Part shown: positions 1 through 7,518 of the stretch, in pieces
Layout of the letters: the number at the start of each line of letters is the position of its first letter
Numbering within the stretch: position 1 is the first letter of the stretch
From: Alloboseaceae bacterium BT-24-1
GTDB lineage: Bacteria; Pseudomonadota; Alphaproteobacteria; Rhizobiales; Beijerinckiaceae
NCBI GenBank assembly: GCA_025846845.1
Contig: JAOYTL010000006.1
Span: 310,001-374,000, forward strand
Reading direction: 5' to 3'
Length of the DNA: 64,000 nt
Position numbers and translations under genes: made by a program
The notes under the pieces: generated by a model
Database searches by the model: none
The model's input: only the letters and a program-made list of their open reading frames with translations
Told to the model about the DNA's origin: nothing

Positions 1-1
1 G

Positions 2-271
2 GCCGGCACAGGGCACTGCCGCCGCTCGGCCAGCGAGGATCTGCTCGTCGTGGGCGCTTATCCTCCCGACCAACAAGGCGACATCTTGCGCGAGGCGACT
101 ACGCCCGAAATTCGAGGCGCGATCGACCGATTGCCGTTTCCCCGCATCGACCCCGTGCTCGGTCGCGGCGGCCCGTTAGTTGATCATTGGCTAGCGAAGG
201 GACGGGTAAAGCGCCGAGAGGGCGGGGTGCGATCCTCGTTAGAACCCACGACAAAGCTGGAACGGAGGTAG
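2..271 (+). CDS. Cupin-family protein, C-terminal part (gene runs in from the left edge)
   Basis: The reading frame is open from the first codon and ends with TAG at 269-271. The visible 89 residues open with AGTGHCRR followed by a stretch ending in LLVVGAYPP, then PFPRIDPVLGRGGPLVDHW. This matches the tail of YjlB-like single-domain cupins, where a 'PAGxGH' strand carries a metal-ligand histidine. The last 20 or so residues are basic and probably not conserved. The product would be a small cytoplasmic beta-barrel protein of unknown substrate. The stop codon lies two bases before the GTG of the next gene, so the two are probably co-transcribed. The start and most of the barrel are outside the window. 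Confidence 0.7.
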   Translation, partial: AGTGHCRRSASEDLLVVGAYPPDQQGDILREATTPEIRGAIDRLPFPRIDPVLGRGGPLVDHWLAKGRVKRREGGVRSSLEPTTKLERR

Positions 272-273
272 TC

Positions 274-651
274 GTGATTCACCATGTTTCGGTTGGGACG
301 AATGATGTTGGGCGTTCGAAGCGCTTCTACGATGCTGTTTTGCCCTTCGTCGGCATTGTACCGATGGCGGAGGACGAGGGTGGACTGGGTTATGGAAGCG
401 GCACGTTTCACTTCAGCGTTCAGGTTCCAATCGATGGAAAGCCAGCGACCGTAGGCAATGGCAGTCATATCGCCTTTGCCGTGGAGGACCGTTCGATGGT
501 CAATCGATTTTATGAAGCAGCACTCAAACATGGTGGCAGCGACGATGGCGCTCCAGGGCTGCGGCCGAACTACGATGCCAACTATTATGGCGCGTTCGTC
601 CGCGATCCAGATGGTCACAAAATCGAGGCAGTGACCTACTCCGCAAAGTAA
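274..651 (+). CDS. VOC (glyoxalase/bleomycin-resistance) family protein
   Basis: A 125-residue protein starting IHHVSVGTNDVGRSKRFYD and ending FVRDPDGHKIEAV, the two ends of a classical VOC domain built from paired beta-alpha-beta-beta-beta units. The candidate metal ligands are His at the first strand (HHVSVG), His in HIAFAV and Glu near the end (KIEAV). Start chosen: GTG at 274, because GGAGG at 264-268 sits five bases upstream; the frame stays open further upstream but without a ribosome site. Members act on small organic substrates (lactoylglutathione, dioxygenase substrates, antibiotics); the exact one cannot be read here. It follows the cupin gene with a two-base gap. Confidence 0.8.
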   Translation: MIHHVSVGTNDVGRSKRFYDAVLPFVGIVPMAEDEGGLGYGSGTFHFSVQVPIDGKPATVGNGSHIAFAVEDRSMVNRFYEAALKHGGSDDGAPGLRPNYDANYYGAFVRDPDGHKIEAVTYSAK

Positions 652-669
652 TGACTGACGGAGGCGCCC

Positions 670-1563
670 GTGCCGACCCTTCCCTACGCCATTCTCGAAG
701 CGCCTTCCACATTGGGCCTCGCCACGGACGGAGTAGAGCGCCTGTCAGACCGACTCCTGGATCTCGGTCTCGCGGAGCGCATCCATGCGCGCCGCGCCGG
801 GCGGCTGGCGGTGCCTCCGAAGGACCCTACGCCCGATCCCGAGACTGGCACCCTCAATGCCAGGGCAATTGCGGCGTGGGCGCCCAAGCTCGCCGATACG
901 GTGGAAGCGGTCCTTGACGCGGGCGAATTTCCAGTCGTGCTGGGCGGCGATTGCACGATCCTGCTGGGCTCGATGCTCGCGCTTCGACGGCGCGGCCGCT
1001 ACGGCCTGTTCTTCATTGATGGCAACGCCGATTTCTTCCAGCCCGCGGCGGAACCCAACGGTGAAGGCGCCTCGATGGACCTCGCCTTCGTCACCGGCTA
1101 CGGCCCGTCGCTCCTGACAGACCTTGAAGGTCGTGGGCCTCTCGTCCGTCCCGAAGACGCTGTCGCGTTCGCGTATCGCGATCATAAGGATCAGGAGGAG
1201 TACGGGAGCCAGCCACTCCCCAACGAGCTCAAGGCGATTGACCTTCCCGCCGTGCGCGCGATGGGCATCGAGGCCGCCGCCCGCGAAGCGGTCGATCACC
1301 TGACGCGAGAGGAACTGGACGGCTTCTTCATCCATCTCGACGCCGATTGCCTCGACGACGCCGTCATGCCGGCTGTCGATTTCCGTATTCCGGGAGGGTT
1401 GTCACGGGACGAGCTCGGGGTAGCGCTTCGGGTTGCCTTGGCGAGCGGCGAGGCAGTGGGCATCGAGATCACCATCTACAATCCGCGCCTTGATGAAGAC
1501 GGCAGCGCGGGGCGCGGCCTCGCAGACGTACTCGCCGCAGCGCTCGGAACAGCAGCGCCCTGA
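670..1563 (+). CDS. Arginase/agmatinase/formiminoglutamase superfamily hydrolase
   Basis: 297 residues, GTG start with GGAGG just upstream. Ureohydrolase motifs are in order: GGDCTILLG (about residue 92), FIDGNADFF (115-123) and HLDADCLDD (222-230), the last matching the family's SxDxDxxD metal motif. In classical arginase the first motif is GGDH and the second DAHxD; here those two manganese-ligand histidines are Cys95 and Asn119, while Asp117, Asp121, Asp224 and Asp226 are kept. A GGDC form is common in a subgroup annotated simply as arginase family, but the Asn is less usual. It probably hydrolyses a guanidino or formimidoyl compound, with activity less certain. It follows the VOC gene by 18 bases. 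Confidence 0.8.
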   Translation: MPTLPYAILEAPSTLGLATDGVERLSDRLLDLGLAERIHARRAGRLAVPPKDPTPDPETGTLNARAIAAWAPKLADTVEAVLDAGEFPVVLGGDCTILLGSMLALRRRGRYGLFFIDGNADFFQPAAEPNGEGASMDLAFVTGYGPSLLTDLEGRGPLVRPEDAVAFAYRDHKDQEEYGSQPLPNELKAIDLPAVRAMGIEAAAREAVDHLTREELDGFFIHLDADCLDDAVMPAVDFRIPGGLSRDELGVALRVALASGEAVGIEITIYNPRLDEDGSAGRGLADVLAAALGTAAP

Positions 1564-1674
1564 ACACAGTGAGCAACGTGTCGCAATTATGAGATGCAAC
1601 GCAATGCACACTCTGCCTCGCGGGTGCGCGAGCCGCGGCCTTCTTTCAGACCAGTCGCCTACCAGCTCCAAGCC

Positions 1675-1923
1675 TCAGGAACGTGGCTTGTCCGCTTCCA
1701 ACAGCATTGCCGCACGAAGCAATCCGCCCGGGACGATCATGTCCTGTTTCAGCAGCCAGGCGACGGATGGAATGCTCCGTCCCGATAAGCGAGCGAGCGC
1801 TTCGACCATGGCATCGTCGCTCAATCGAAGCAGAAGCCGTTCCCGCATGGCCTTCCCGCTGGGCGGGGCGCGGTGGCTGAGGGGAAGGGCGACGCTTATG
1901 AGTTCAGCGGGGTGACGGCTCAT
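1675..1923 (-). CDS. Small protein of unknown function with helical C-terminus
   Basis: 82 residues preceded by a strong ribosome site (AGGAGGA five bases before the ATG), which is the main reason to believe it. No domain recognised. The C-terminal half, LARLSGRSIPSVAWLLKQDM then LLRAAMLLEADKP, resembles the segment LADLLGKKRDYVEWHLQHDV then LLLAALRLIEGERP of the protein at 58233-58871, so the two may share a short helical, possibly DNA-binding, module. It lies between two genes in a short gap and is not obviously part of an operon. Confidence 0.55.
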   Translation of the reverse strand: MSRHPAELISVALPLSHRAPPSGKAMRERLLLRLSDDAMVEALARLSGRSIPSVAWLLKQDMIVPGGLLRAAMLLEADKPRS

Positions 1924-1990
1924 CGCTTCCTCCTAAAGCGCTGTGACAACGCGGCAGGAGGCGATGAGTTCTCTATCTCTGCCCAAGTTT

Positions 1991-2851
1991 TCAGCGGCCG
2001 GTGAAAAACTGCCGAAGCGCCTCGGCGACCTCTTCGGGCACCTCTTCCGCCATATGGTGACCACTCGTGATCGCACGGCCTCGCCGATCCGGTGCCCAGG
2101 GGCGCCAGACCTCCAGGACATCGCCATAGAGGTCAGGCAGGTCATCTCGTTCCGACCAAAGGCATAGCAGTGGACATTGCAAACTATGCGCTTGATCGCG
2201 ATCGGCCTCGTCGTGGACGCGGTCGATCGCCGGGCCGGCGCGATAATCCTCGATCATCCCATGGATGACGTCCGGATTTTGGATCGCCGCGAGGAAGTCG
2301 GCGTAATTCTCAGACCCCATCGCCTGAGGGTCGGCGCCATACCATTTCAGTGGATCGGCCTGGATCGCCCGCTCGGGCTTGTCCGGCTGGCAAAAGAAGA
2401 ACCAGTGCCACCAGAGCGTTGCGAACTTCTCCGTGCAGCGCTCCAGCGCTTCCAGGATCGGAACGCCGTCCATTACAGCCAGCCGTTCTACGGCGCCGGG
2501 ATGATCCATCGCCAGCCGAAAGGCGGTGTACGAACCACGGTCGTGGCCTGCGAGGTAGAAGCGGTCGAATCCCAGCCGCGCCATCAACTCCAGGCAGTCG
2601 AAGGCCTTGGCGCGCTTCGATGACCCGGAGTGGTCGGGCAGGTCTGGCGGCTGCGAGGATTGGCCGAACCCGCGCAGGTCGGGACAGACGACGTGGAACT
2701 CCGTTGCCAACAAAGGCGCGACGCGGTGCCAGGTCGCATGCGTCCGCGGATGGCCGTGGAGCAGCAGCAAAGGCGGCCCCTCGCCACCATGGCGCACACG
2801 CAGCGTCGCGTCGCTGACCTGAACGAAGTCGAGAGTGAAGTCTTCAAACAT
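1991..2851 (-). CDS. Alpha/beta hydrolase of the haloacetate dehalogenase/epoxide hydrolase group
   Basis: 286 residues. Seen: oxyanion motif HGHPRTHATWHRVAP (about 33-47), nucleophile elbow GHDRGSY (Asp nucleophile about 104), WWHWFFF in the cap, DYRAG, and the final catalytic histidine in SGHHMAEE. An Asp nucleophile with Arg next to it and a cap Trp is the pattern of fluoroacetate dehalogenases (RPA1163 type), but the second carboxylate-binding Arg of that enzyme, four residues after the nucleophile, is a Tyr here (D-R-G-S-Y). So a dehalogenase or epoxide hydrolase reaction is likely in type, the substrate open. A GSR-type promoter lies 37 bases upstream of the ATG. Divergent from a LysR remnant. 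Confidence 0.82.
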   Translation of the reverse strand: MFEDFTLDFVQVSDATLRVRHGGEGPPLLLLHGHPRTHATWHRVAPLLATEFHVVCPDLRGFGQSSQPPDLPDHSGSSKRAKAFDCLELMARLGFDRFYLAGHDRGSYTAFRLAMDHPGAVERLAVMDGVPILEALERCTEKFATLWWHWFFFCQPDKPERAIQADPLKWYGADPQAMGSENYADFLAAIQNPDVIHGMIEDYRAGPAIDRVHDEADRDQAHSLQCPLLCLWSERDDLPDLYGDVLEVWRPWAPDRRGRAITSGHHMAEEVPEEVAEALRQFFTGR

Positions 2852-2887
2852 TGCCGGGCGCCCGCCTCAGGTCGGATAGCTGTGGTC

Positions 2888-2912
2888 AACATCCGATGGC
2901 GTGCTTCGTTCC
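2888..2912 (-). promoter_or_regulatory. GSR (sigma-EcfG-type) promoter of the alpha/beta hydrolase
   Basis: Reading the minus strand, GGAAC (2912-2908), 17 bases, GTT (2890-2888). This matches the alphaproteobacterial general-stress consensus GGAAC-N17/18-GTT. The predicted transcript would start a few bases later and give a leader of about 30 bases before the ATG at 2851. Confidence 0.6.
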
Positions 2913-3081
2913 GATACGATTGGCGAGTTCTGCCCTGCCGTTCGGCGTGGAGGTCAGGACGGTCTCAGCGGGCTGGCGGCCTCCTCCGTCGCTGGCCTTG
3001 CGCGGATGGCGGCTACCGGATTTCTTTGGAATGGGCCCCCTGAAGAAGGCTCCGAACGGTCGTGCGAAGCCAGGTCGACAC

Positions 3082-3195
3082 CGCCGGCTCGTCCGTGTGC
3101 TCGAGGAATGGAGCCCCTATTGTCCGGGCTTCCACCTCGATTATCCCGTATCCCCGCCGCACTGCGGGCCTTCATCGACTTCTTCCGCGGTGAGT
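3082..3195 (+). pseudogene. Remnant of a LysR-type regulator C-terminus
   Basis: One frame reads RRLVRVLEEWSPYCPGFHL, then a shifted frame reads SRIPAALRAFIDFFR. Together they match the usual end of LysR effector domains (LVRVLEEW..P.PG..L.YPSRR..P.ALRAFIDFLR). No upstream DNA-binding half was found. The piece lies divergent from the hydrolase gene, the place where a LysR regulator of that gene would sit. The remaining 2913-3388 region shows no gene. Confidence 0.5.
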
Positions 3196-3388
3196 GCGTC
3201 GTATCGTAGTGCAAATTCGTCGCCGCCGCCGAGGTTGGGAATGTCCGCTCTGCGGCCGAGTGCCAAGGTCAGCTTATGGCGCGATCATGAACAAAAGCCG
3301 CTTGTGCACGCACGCCCGCACAAGGATCGCAGAAGCATTGCTGCTATAGATCAAATCCTCAAGTGTGAGCACGCTGCAGGAGTGGATT

Positions 3389-3568
3389 GTGACTGAGCGA
3401 TTTGAACGGCACCGCCAACCCTGGACTTCTGAAGAGCTTAAGAAACTGAAATTGCTCGCTGGAAAGGGCATGGCCCTGAAGGCGATTGCGAAAGCAATGA
3501 CCCGTAGCGAAGAGTCCATAAAGGATCGCGCGAAGCTCGACGGCATCGGTATCGCCAAACTCCGCTAG
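3389..3568 (+). CDS. Small SANT/Myb-like helical protein
   Basis: 59 residues from GTG 3389, chosen because AGGAG at 3378-3382 is six bases upstream; an in-frame GTG at 3365 lacks a site. The sequence has PWTSEELKKLKLLAGKGM, then AIAKAMTRSEESIKDRAK, that is a Trp followed by two or three helices with a helix-turn-helix rhythm, as in small alphaproteobacterial proteins with a SANT-like or GcrA-N-like fold. It probably binds DNA. It stands alone; no neighbour suggests a target. Confidence 0.55.
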   Translation: MTERFERHRQPWTSEELKKLKLLAGKGMALKAIAKAMTRSEESIKDRAKLDGIGIAKLR

Positions 3569-3828
3569 AATAGGGGGCTATGGAGTCGTCATCTCGCGTC
3601 AGACCACGGCGTCTGCTCTCGGGATAAGCGGCGTCGTCAGCTGATGGTGCATGGCTGCCCTGGTCACTGGCTTCAGGCTGCTTGTGGATCAGGAAAGAAG
3701 TGGGGTCTGGCAATGCATCCTTGGCGAGGAGCAGCCTATGAATCAGTGGTTGGCGATGTGAAACGACATAGTTGTCACTAGCCCGGTGATATAAGTTGCG
3801 GCCTCCTTTCCACTGGATCCAGATCATC

Positions 3829-4617
3829 GTGTCGCCAGCTCTCCGAAACAATGTCCGGGTGTTTGGCTCGGGCGAACGCGTCATGATGTTCGCCCACGGT
3901 TATGGCTGTGATCAGACGATGTGGCGGTATGTCGTACCGCATTTCCAAGATCGCTTCAGGATCGTACTTTTCGACCATGTCGGCGCCGGCGCTTCGCACA
4001 TCTTCGCCTAGAGCCCTACAAAATGCGGCACGCTCGACGGGTATGCGCAGGACCTGGTCGAGATTGCAGAAGACCTCGACCTGTCCGACGTCATTCTCGT
4101 GGGCCATTCAGTTAGCGCCATGATCGGTGCCCTGGCCTGCATCAAGGCGCCAACGCGCTTTGGGAAGCTGGTGATGGTGGGCCCATCACCGCGCTATATC
4201 GACGACGACGCCTATCGCGGCGGGTTCTCGCAGATGCAGATCGCCGAGCTTCTGGATTTCTTGTTGATCAACTATCAGGGCTGGGCGGTCGCCACGGCCC
4301 CAGTGATCATGGGCAACCCCGATCGACCAGAACTCGGCATAGAGCTGACAGACAGTTTTTGTCGTGCAGACCCCGATTTCGCCAAGGATTTTGCGCGCGT
4401 GACCTTCATGTCGGATAACCGAGAAGATCTTCCGCGCGTCGCGGTTCCGACACTGGTGCTTCAATGCAGCGAGGACATCATCGCCCCGATCGAAGTAGGC
4501 GAATATGTGAGAGACCATATCCCCAACAGCCAATTCGTGCTGCTGGAGGCTACCGGCCATTGCCCGAATTTGAGCGCGCCCGACGAGGTTGTCAGGGCGA
4601 TCCGCGCCTTTGTCTGA
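3829..4617 (+). pseudogene. RsbQ-like alpha/beta hydrolase interrupted by an in-frame TAG
   Basis: Close in pattern to Bacillus RsbQ, a sensor hydrolase related to plant KAI2/D14: MMFAHGYGCDQTMWRYVVPH, then FDHVGAGAS, nucleophile GHSVSAMIG, VMVGPSPRYIDDDAYRGGF, catalytic Asp in LQCSEDIIAP and His in TGHCPN. The frame is continuous across the whole gene except for TAG at 4009-4011, where RsbQ has a Tyr (a one-base TAC to TAG change would explain it); length on both sides of the stop is unchanged. A GTG at 3829 fits the RsbQ N-terminus. The stop codon of the gene is one base before the start of the PAS kinase, so the pair forms a hydrolase-plus-PAS-sensor unit like RsbQ-RsbP. Either a recent pseudogene or a read error. 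Confidence 0.8.
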
Positions 4618-4618
4618 C

Positions 4619-5719
4619 ATGACCGCCTTGGACCCTCGGCGCGGCCAGCTCGAGGACCTCTTCGACAACGCACCTTGCGGATATCTCTCCATAGCGTCGA
4701 CCGGCGAGATTGTGCTGGCCAACCGCACGTTCGCTACGTGGCTGGGGCACGACGCGGCGGCGCTCAGGGGCAAGCGTCTTTACGATGTCCTCCCCTTCAC
4801 TGGCAGGGTCTATTGGGAAACCCACCTGCGCCCGCTGTTGAAGATTCAGGGTAACATCGACGGCGTTGCGCTCGATTTCTTGAGCGCCGCAGGGGAGACG
4901 ATTCCCTGTTTCGCCAGCGCAGTTGAATCTGCCGGCGACGCCCCCACCGTCAAGCTCGCGATCTTTAAGGCGGCCGAACGCAGACAGTTCGAGCAATCGC
5001 TCTTGAAAGCGCGAGCTGCCGCTCAAGAAAATCTGCGCTCTGAGCGGGCCACCGCTGAACTTCGAGAGCAATTCATTGCCGTGCTCGGACACGATCTACG
5101 CAATCCCCTCGCGGGGTTTACCGGAGGTGTGCGTCTTCTCGCGCGGGAAAATCTGAGTGAAAAAGGGGCAAAGATTCTGCCTCTTCTGATGGGCAGCATC
5201 GCGCGTATGTCCGAGCTGATCGACAATGTCATGGATTTTGCAAAAGCTCGGCTTGGCGACGGCATCACACTCGATCGCAACGCAGCCGAGCCTCTTACCC
5301 CGGCGTTGCAGCAGGTCGTTGACGAGCTAACGTCGACGTATCCGGATCGACGGATCGAGCTTCAATTCGCCATCGCTGAACCAGTTGATTGCGACCGCGC
5401 CCGCATCGCTCAGCTCGTCTCAAATCTGCTTGGCAACGCGCTTGCGCATGGAGCGGTAGACCAGCCGATCCGGATGCGCGCTCAAACGGCCGAGGGGTTT
5501 TTGCACGTATCCATTGCCAACGGCGGCGATCCCATTCCGCCCGAAGCGATGGCCAAACTGTTTCAACCGTTCTTCCGCGGCGAGGTGCGCGCCAACCTAC
5601 AGGGGTTGGGGTTGGGCCTGCACATCGCTTCGGAAATCGCCAAAGCGCATGGCGGCACGATCGTTGTCGATTCCTCTGAACTCGAAACGCAGTTCACATT
5701 CCGAATGCCGCTCGGCTGA
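4619..5719 (+). CDS. PAS-domain sensor histidine kinase coupled to the RsbQ-like gene
   Basis: 366 residues from ATG 4619, one base after the stop of the upstream hydrolase. Domains: PAS fold about 10-115 (LFDNAPCGYLSIASTGEIV, then DVLPF and ETHLRPLL), coiled linker 118-150, dimerisation and phosphoacceptor box VLGHDLRNPLAG with His158, ATPase N-box QLVSNLLGNALAHG and G-box GLGLGLHIASEIAKAHGG near the end. No membrane segment, so a cytoplasmic kinase. By analogy with RsbQ-RsbP the PAS domain may receive a signal produced or carried by the hydrolase. No response regulator is adjacent, so the partner is unknown. Confidence 0.88.
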   Translation: MTALDPRRGQLEDLFDNAPCGYLSIASTGEIVLANRTFATWLGHDAAALRGKRLYDVLPFTGRVYWETHLRPLLKIQGNIDGVALDFLSAAGETIPCFASAVESAGDAPTVKLAIFKAAERRQFEQSLLKARAAAQENLRSERATAELREQFIAVLGHDLRNPLAGFTGGVRLLARENLSEKGAKILPLLMGSIARMSELIDNVMDFAKARLGDGITLDRNAAEPLTPALQQVVDELTSTYPDRRIELQFAIAEPVDCDRARIAQLVSNLLGNALAHGAVDQPIRMRAQTAEGFLHVSIANGGDPIPPEAMAKLFQPFFRGEVRANLQGLGLGLHIASEIAKAHGGTIVVDSSELETQFTFRMPLG

Positions 5720-5756
5720 GCGCGACGTCTGTTTGAACTCGACCGCAGGCTCGATC

Positions 5757-5781
5757 GGAACAACCCGCCGAGGCCTTTGTT
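5757..5781 (+). promoter_or_regulatory. GSR (sigma-EcfG-type) promoter of the small membrane peptide operon
   Basis: GGAAC at 5757-5761, 17 bases, GTT at 5779-5781. It sits 46 bases before the ATG at 5827 and after the kinase stop, so it would drive the tiny peptide and the membrane protein behind it independently of the kinase. Confidence 0.65.
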
Positions 5782-5826
5782 TTCTTGCCGCGCGACCATT
5801 CTGGCGCGCGTGGCGGGAGAGTTCCT

Positions 5827-5901
5827 ATGAACGGCATCATCTATATCGTCGGCCTTGTCGTGGTCGTTCTGGCCATCTTGTCCTTCCTCGGCCTCCGCTA
5901 G
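5827..5901 (+). CDS. Tiny single-span membrane peptide (24 aa)
   Basis: ATG 5827 to TAG 5901, 24 residues, too short for most gene callers. It begins MNGIIYIVGL, is hydrophobic throughout and ends SFLGLR, so it is one transmembrane helix with a basic end. GGAGA lies a few bases upstream and a GSR-type promoter precedes it. Similar peptides of almost the same sequence are familiar from other Hyphomicrobiales and Sphingomonadales. Function unknown; small stress peptides of this kind often modulate membrane proteins. It is followed after 11 bases by the larger membrane protein. Confidence 0.7.
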   Translation: MNGIIYIVGLVVVVLAILSFLGLR

Positions 5902-5912
5902 GAGTTGATGTC

Positions 5913-6788
5913 ATGGCAATGGACACAACGGATGTGGTTGTCGTAGCCCCCAGCACCGGCAACAGCTCGTCTTATCTCGACTGGAGTCCGATTATCGGCG
6001 GCGCGGTGATCGCCGCCGCCATCACCACGATCATGGCGGCATTCGGTTCTGCCATCGGGCTTTCGATGGTCTCCGCCGACACCTCTCGCTCCTCCGGTCT
6101 GACCGCGTTAGCGATCGCGGGCGGGATCTGGGCACTCTGGGTGACGATTTCTGCCTGCGCTGCCGGTGGATATTTGGCTGGACGGATGCGCCGGCCCACC
6201 CTCGATGCTACTGATCATGAACGCCATGTTCGCGATGGCGCGCACGGACTAGTCGTCTGGGCAGCTGGTGCCTTGCTTGTTGCGATGCTCACCAGTTCGG
6301 TGCTCACCGGTGCGGCCAAAACCGCGGCGACAGGGGTCACGGCAGCCGCGACGGGCGCGGGTGCGCTGATCAGCCAACAGGCCGACCCCCTCGGCTCAGC
6401 GCTCGACTCCGTGATGCGTTCCACCGGTACCGAACCCGTGTCGGCCGGAGAGCGCGAGGAGGCATCTCGCATCTTAAGTCGCAGCTTGGCGAGCGGTGCC
6501 CTCGATCCGGCTGACCGCACCTACATCGCAAACCGCCTCGCAGCGCGCGCGAATATCTCGCAACAAGACGCCGAGAAGCGCATCGACGATGCGTATGCGA
6601 AACTCAACCAGGCGAAGGAAACTGCGAAGCAGGCTGCCGAACGCGCGCGCAGGATGGGCGTCATAACCGCGTTCCTGACCGCGGCCGCGCTGCTGGCTGG
6701 CGCCGCAGCCGCCTGGTTTGCGGCTGTACTGGGCGGAAAGCATCGCGATGAAGAGATCGATCTCACCGCATTGTTTGGATCCCGCTAG
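5913..6788 (+). CDS. Multi-pass membrane protein, 'PhnA-like' family
   Basis: 291 residues from ATG 5913 with GGAG at 5901-5904, overlapping the stop of the tiny peptide. About four hydrophobic spans: 27-55 (SPIIGGAVIAAAITTIMAAF), 70-95, 113-135 and 245-270, with a Gly/Ala-rich middle and a charged, coiled region 160-240 holding ARANISQQDAEKRIDDAYAK. Proteins of this layout are often labelled PhnA-like in alphaproteobacteria, a name without functional meaning here. Likely an inner-membrane stress protein, because it shares the GSR-type promoter upstream of the tiny peptide. Confidence 0.65.
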   Translation: MAMDTTDVVVVAPSTGNSSSYLDWSPIIGGAVIAAAITTIMAAFGSAIGLSMVSADTSRSSGLTALAIAGGIWALWVTISACAAGGYLAGRMRRPTLDATDHERHVRDGAHGLVVWAAGALLVAMLTSSVLTGAAKTAATGVTAAATGAGALISQQADPLGSALDSVMRSTGTEPVSAGEREEASRILSRSLASGALDPADRTYIANRLAARANISQQDAEKRIDDAYAKLNQAKETAKQAAERARRMGVITAFLTAAALLAGAAAAWFAAVLGGKHRDEEIDLTALFGSR

Positions 6789-6819
6789 TCTCCAGAATCT
6801 ATCGTCGCTCAGTCGTGTT

Positions 6820-6849
6820 GTCGGCGCCGCGTTAAATTGCGGCGCCGAC
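6820..6849. terminator. Perfect stem-loop after the membrane protein
   Basis: An 11-bp inverted repeat GTCGGCGCCGC / GCGGCGCCGAC with loop GTTAAATT, 31 bases after the stop at 6788. No clear T tract follows, so it may be a transcript-end stabiliser rather than a textbook terminator. Confidence 0.5.
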
Positions 6850-6875
6850 TGGCGAACTCGGATCGAATCCGCGCG

Positions 6876-7088
6876 GGAGGTAGGCGATTTTGTCCCCAGT
6901 GCGGCTCATCACTCTTCGATTGGGACGACAGCTCCTATGACATCGAAATCAAGCTTAGGACCTCGGACAACCTGCCGAGTGAGCCCGCGCCGGGTCACGA
7001 ATTATGGAGCATCCGTCGCGAGCCTTGGCTGGGACATCAAAGGTGTGCCGAGCAGCGCGCGCGTGATCGCTACGATTCCAGCGCCTGA
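6876..7088 (+). pseudogene. C-terminal fragment of a GFA-family (glutathione-dependent formaldehyde-activating-like) protein
   Basis: The frame reads RRFCPQCGSSLFDW, then IEIKLRTSDN, then ELWSIRREPWLGHQRCAEQ, which is the second half of GFA zinc proteins including their second CxxC. The first half with the first cysteines is missing, and the stem-loop at 6820-6849 lies where it would be. Not expected to be functional. Confidence 0.55.
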
Positions 7089-7099
7089 CTTCCGCTAGT

Positions 7100-7425
7100 A
7101 TGGACCGCCGTTATCCTCTTACCCTGATGGTCGCTATTTCCTTGTCGCTGGACGGCTCTGGCGAGCCACTGATCCGTCGATCCCCGAAGCGCGCAGGCAG
7201 GATTTGGTACGGGATTTGATGGGAGCCAGGCGGGCGGTGAAGAATGCGAAGCTTGGAGCTGGCGATCTCGAACCTGCTCGAGCGGCCGTATCCGCAGCCA
7301 AGATTGCGCTGGGCGAGCGAGGACCGGTCTGGTGGCGCGACGGAGCGCCCGATTTCAACCGCCACCTTGCCAAGGTCACCCCTTATGCCGAGTGGGCGGC
7401 AGCTCAGGTAGGTAAGTGTCTTTGA
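7100..7425 (+). pseudogene. Small conserved protein with a one-base frameshift near its start
   Basis: ATG 7100 reads MDRRYPLT and then leaves frame. One frame over, without a start codon, the sequence reads PDGRYFLVAGRLWRATDP, then MGARRAVKNAK, then LGERGPVWWRDGAPDFNRHL, then TPYAEW. Adding one C in the run at 7125-7127 restores a continuous protein of about 108 residues of a small conserved family of unknown function. A shorter TTG start at 7204 is possible but would lose the conserved first third. Either a pseudogene or a homopolymer read error. Confidence 0.6.
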
Positions 7426-7518
7426 GCCGCCAAAATATGCTGCTGATCGGAAGTGGCCGCCTTGGACCCCTCAACAGAGACAGGGCCAACGCACGCGCGG
7501 ACCGGAGCGGAAATTAGC

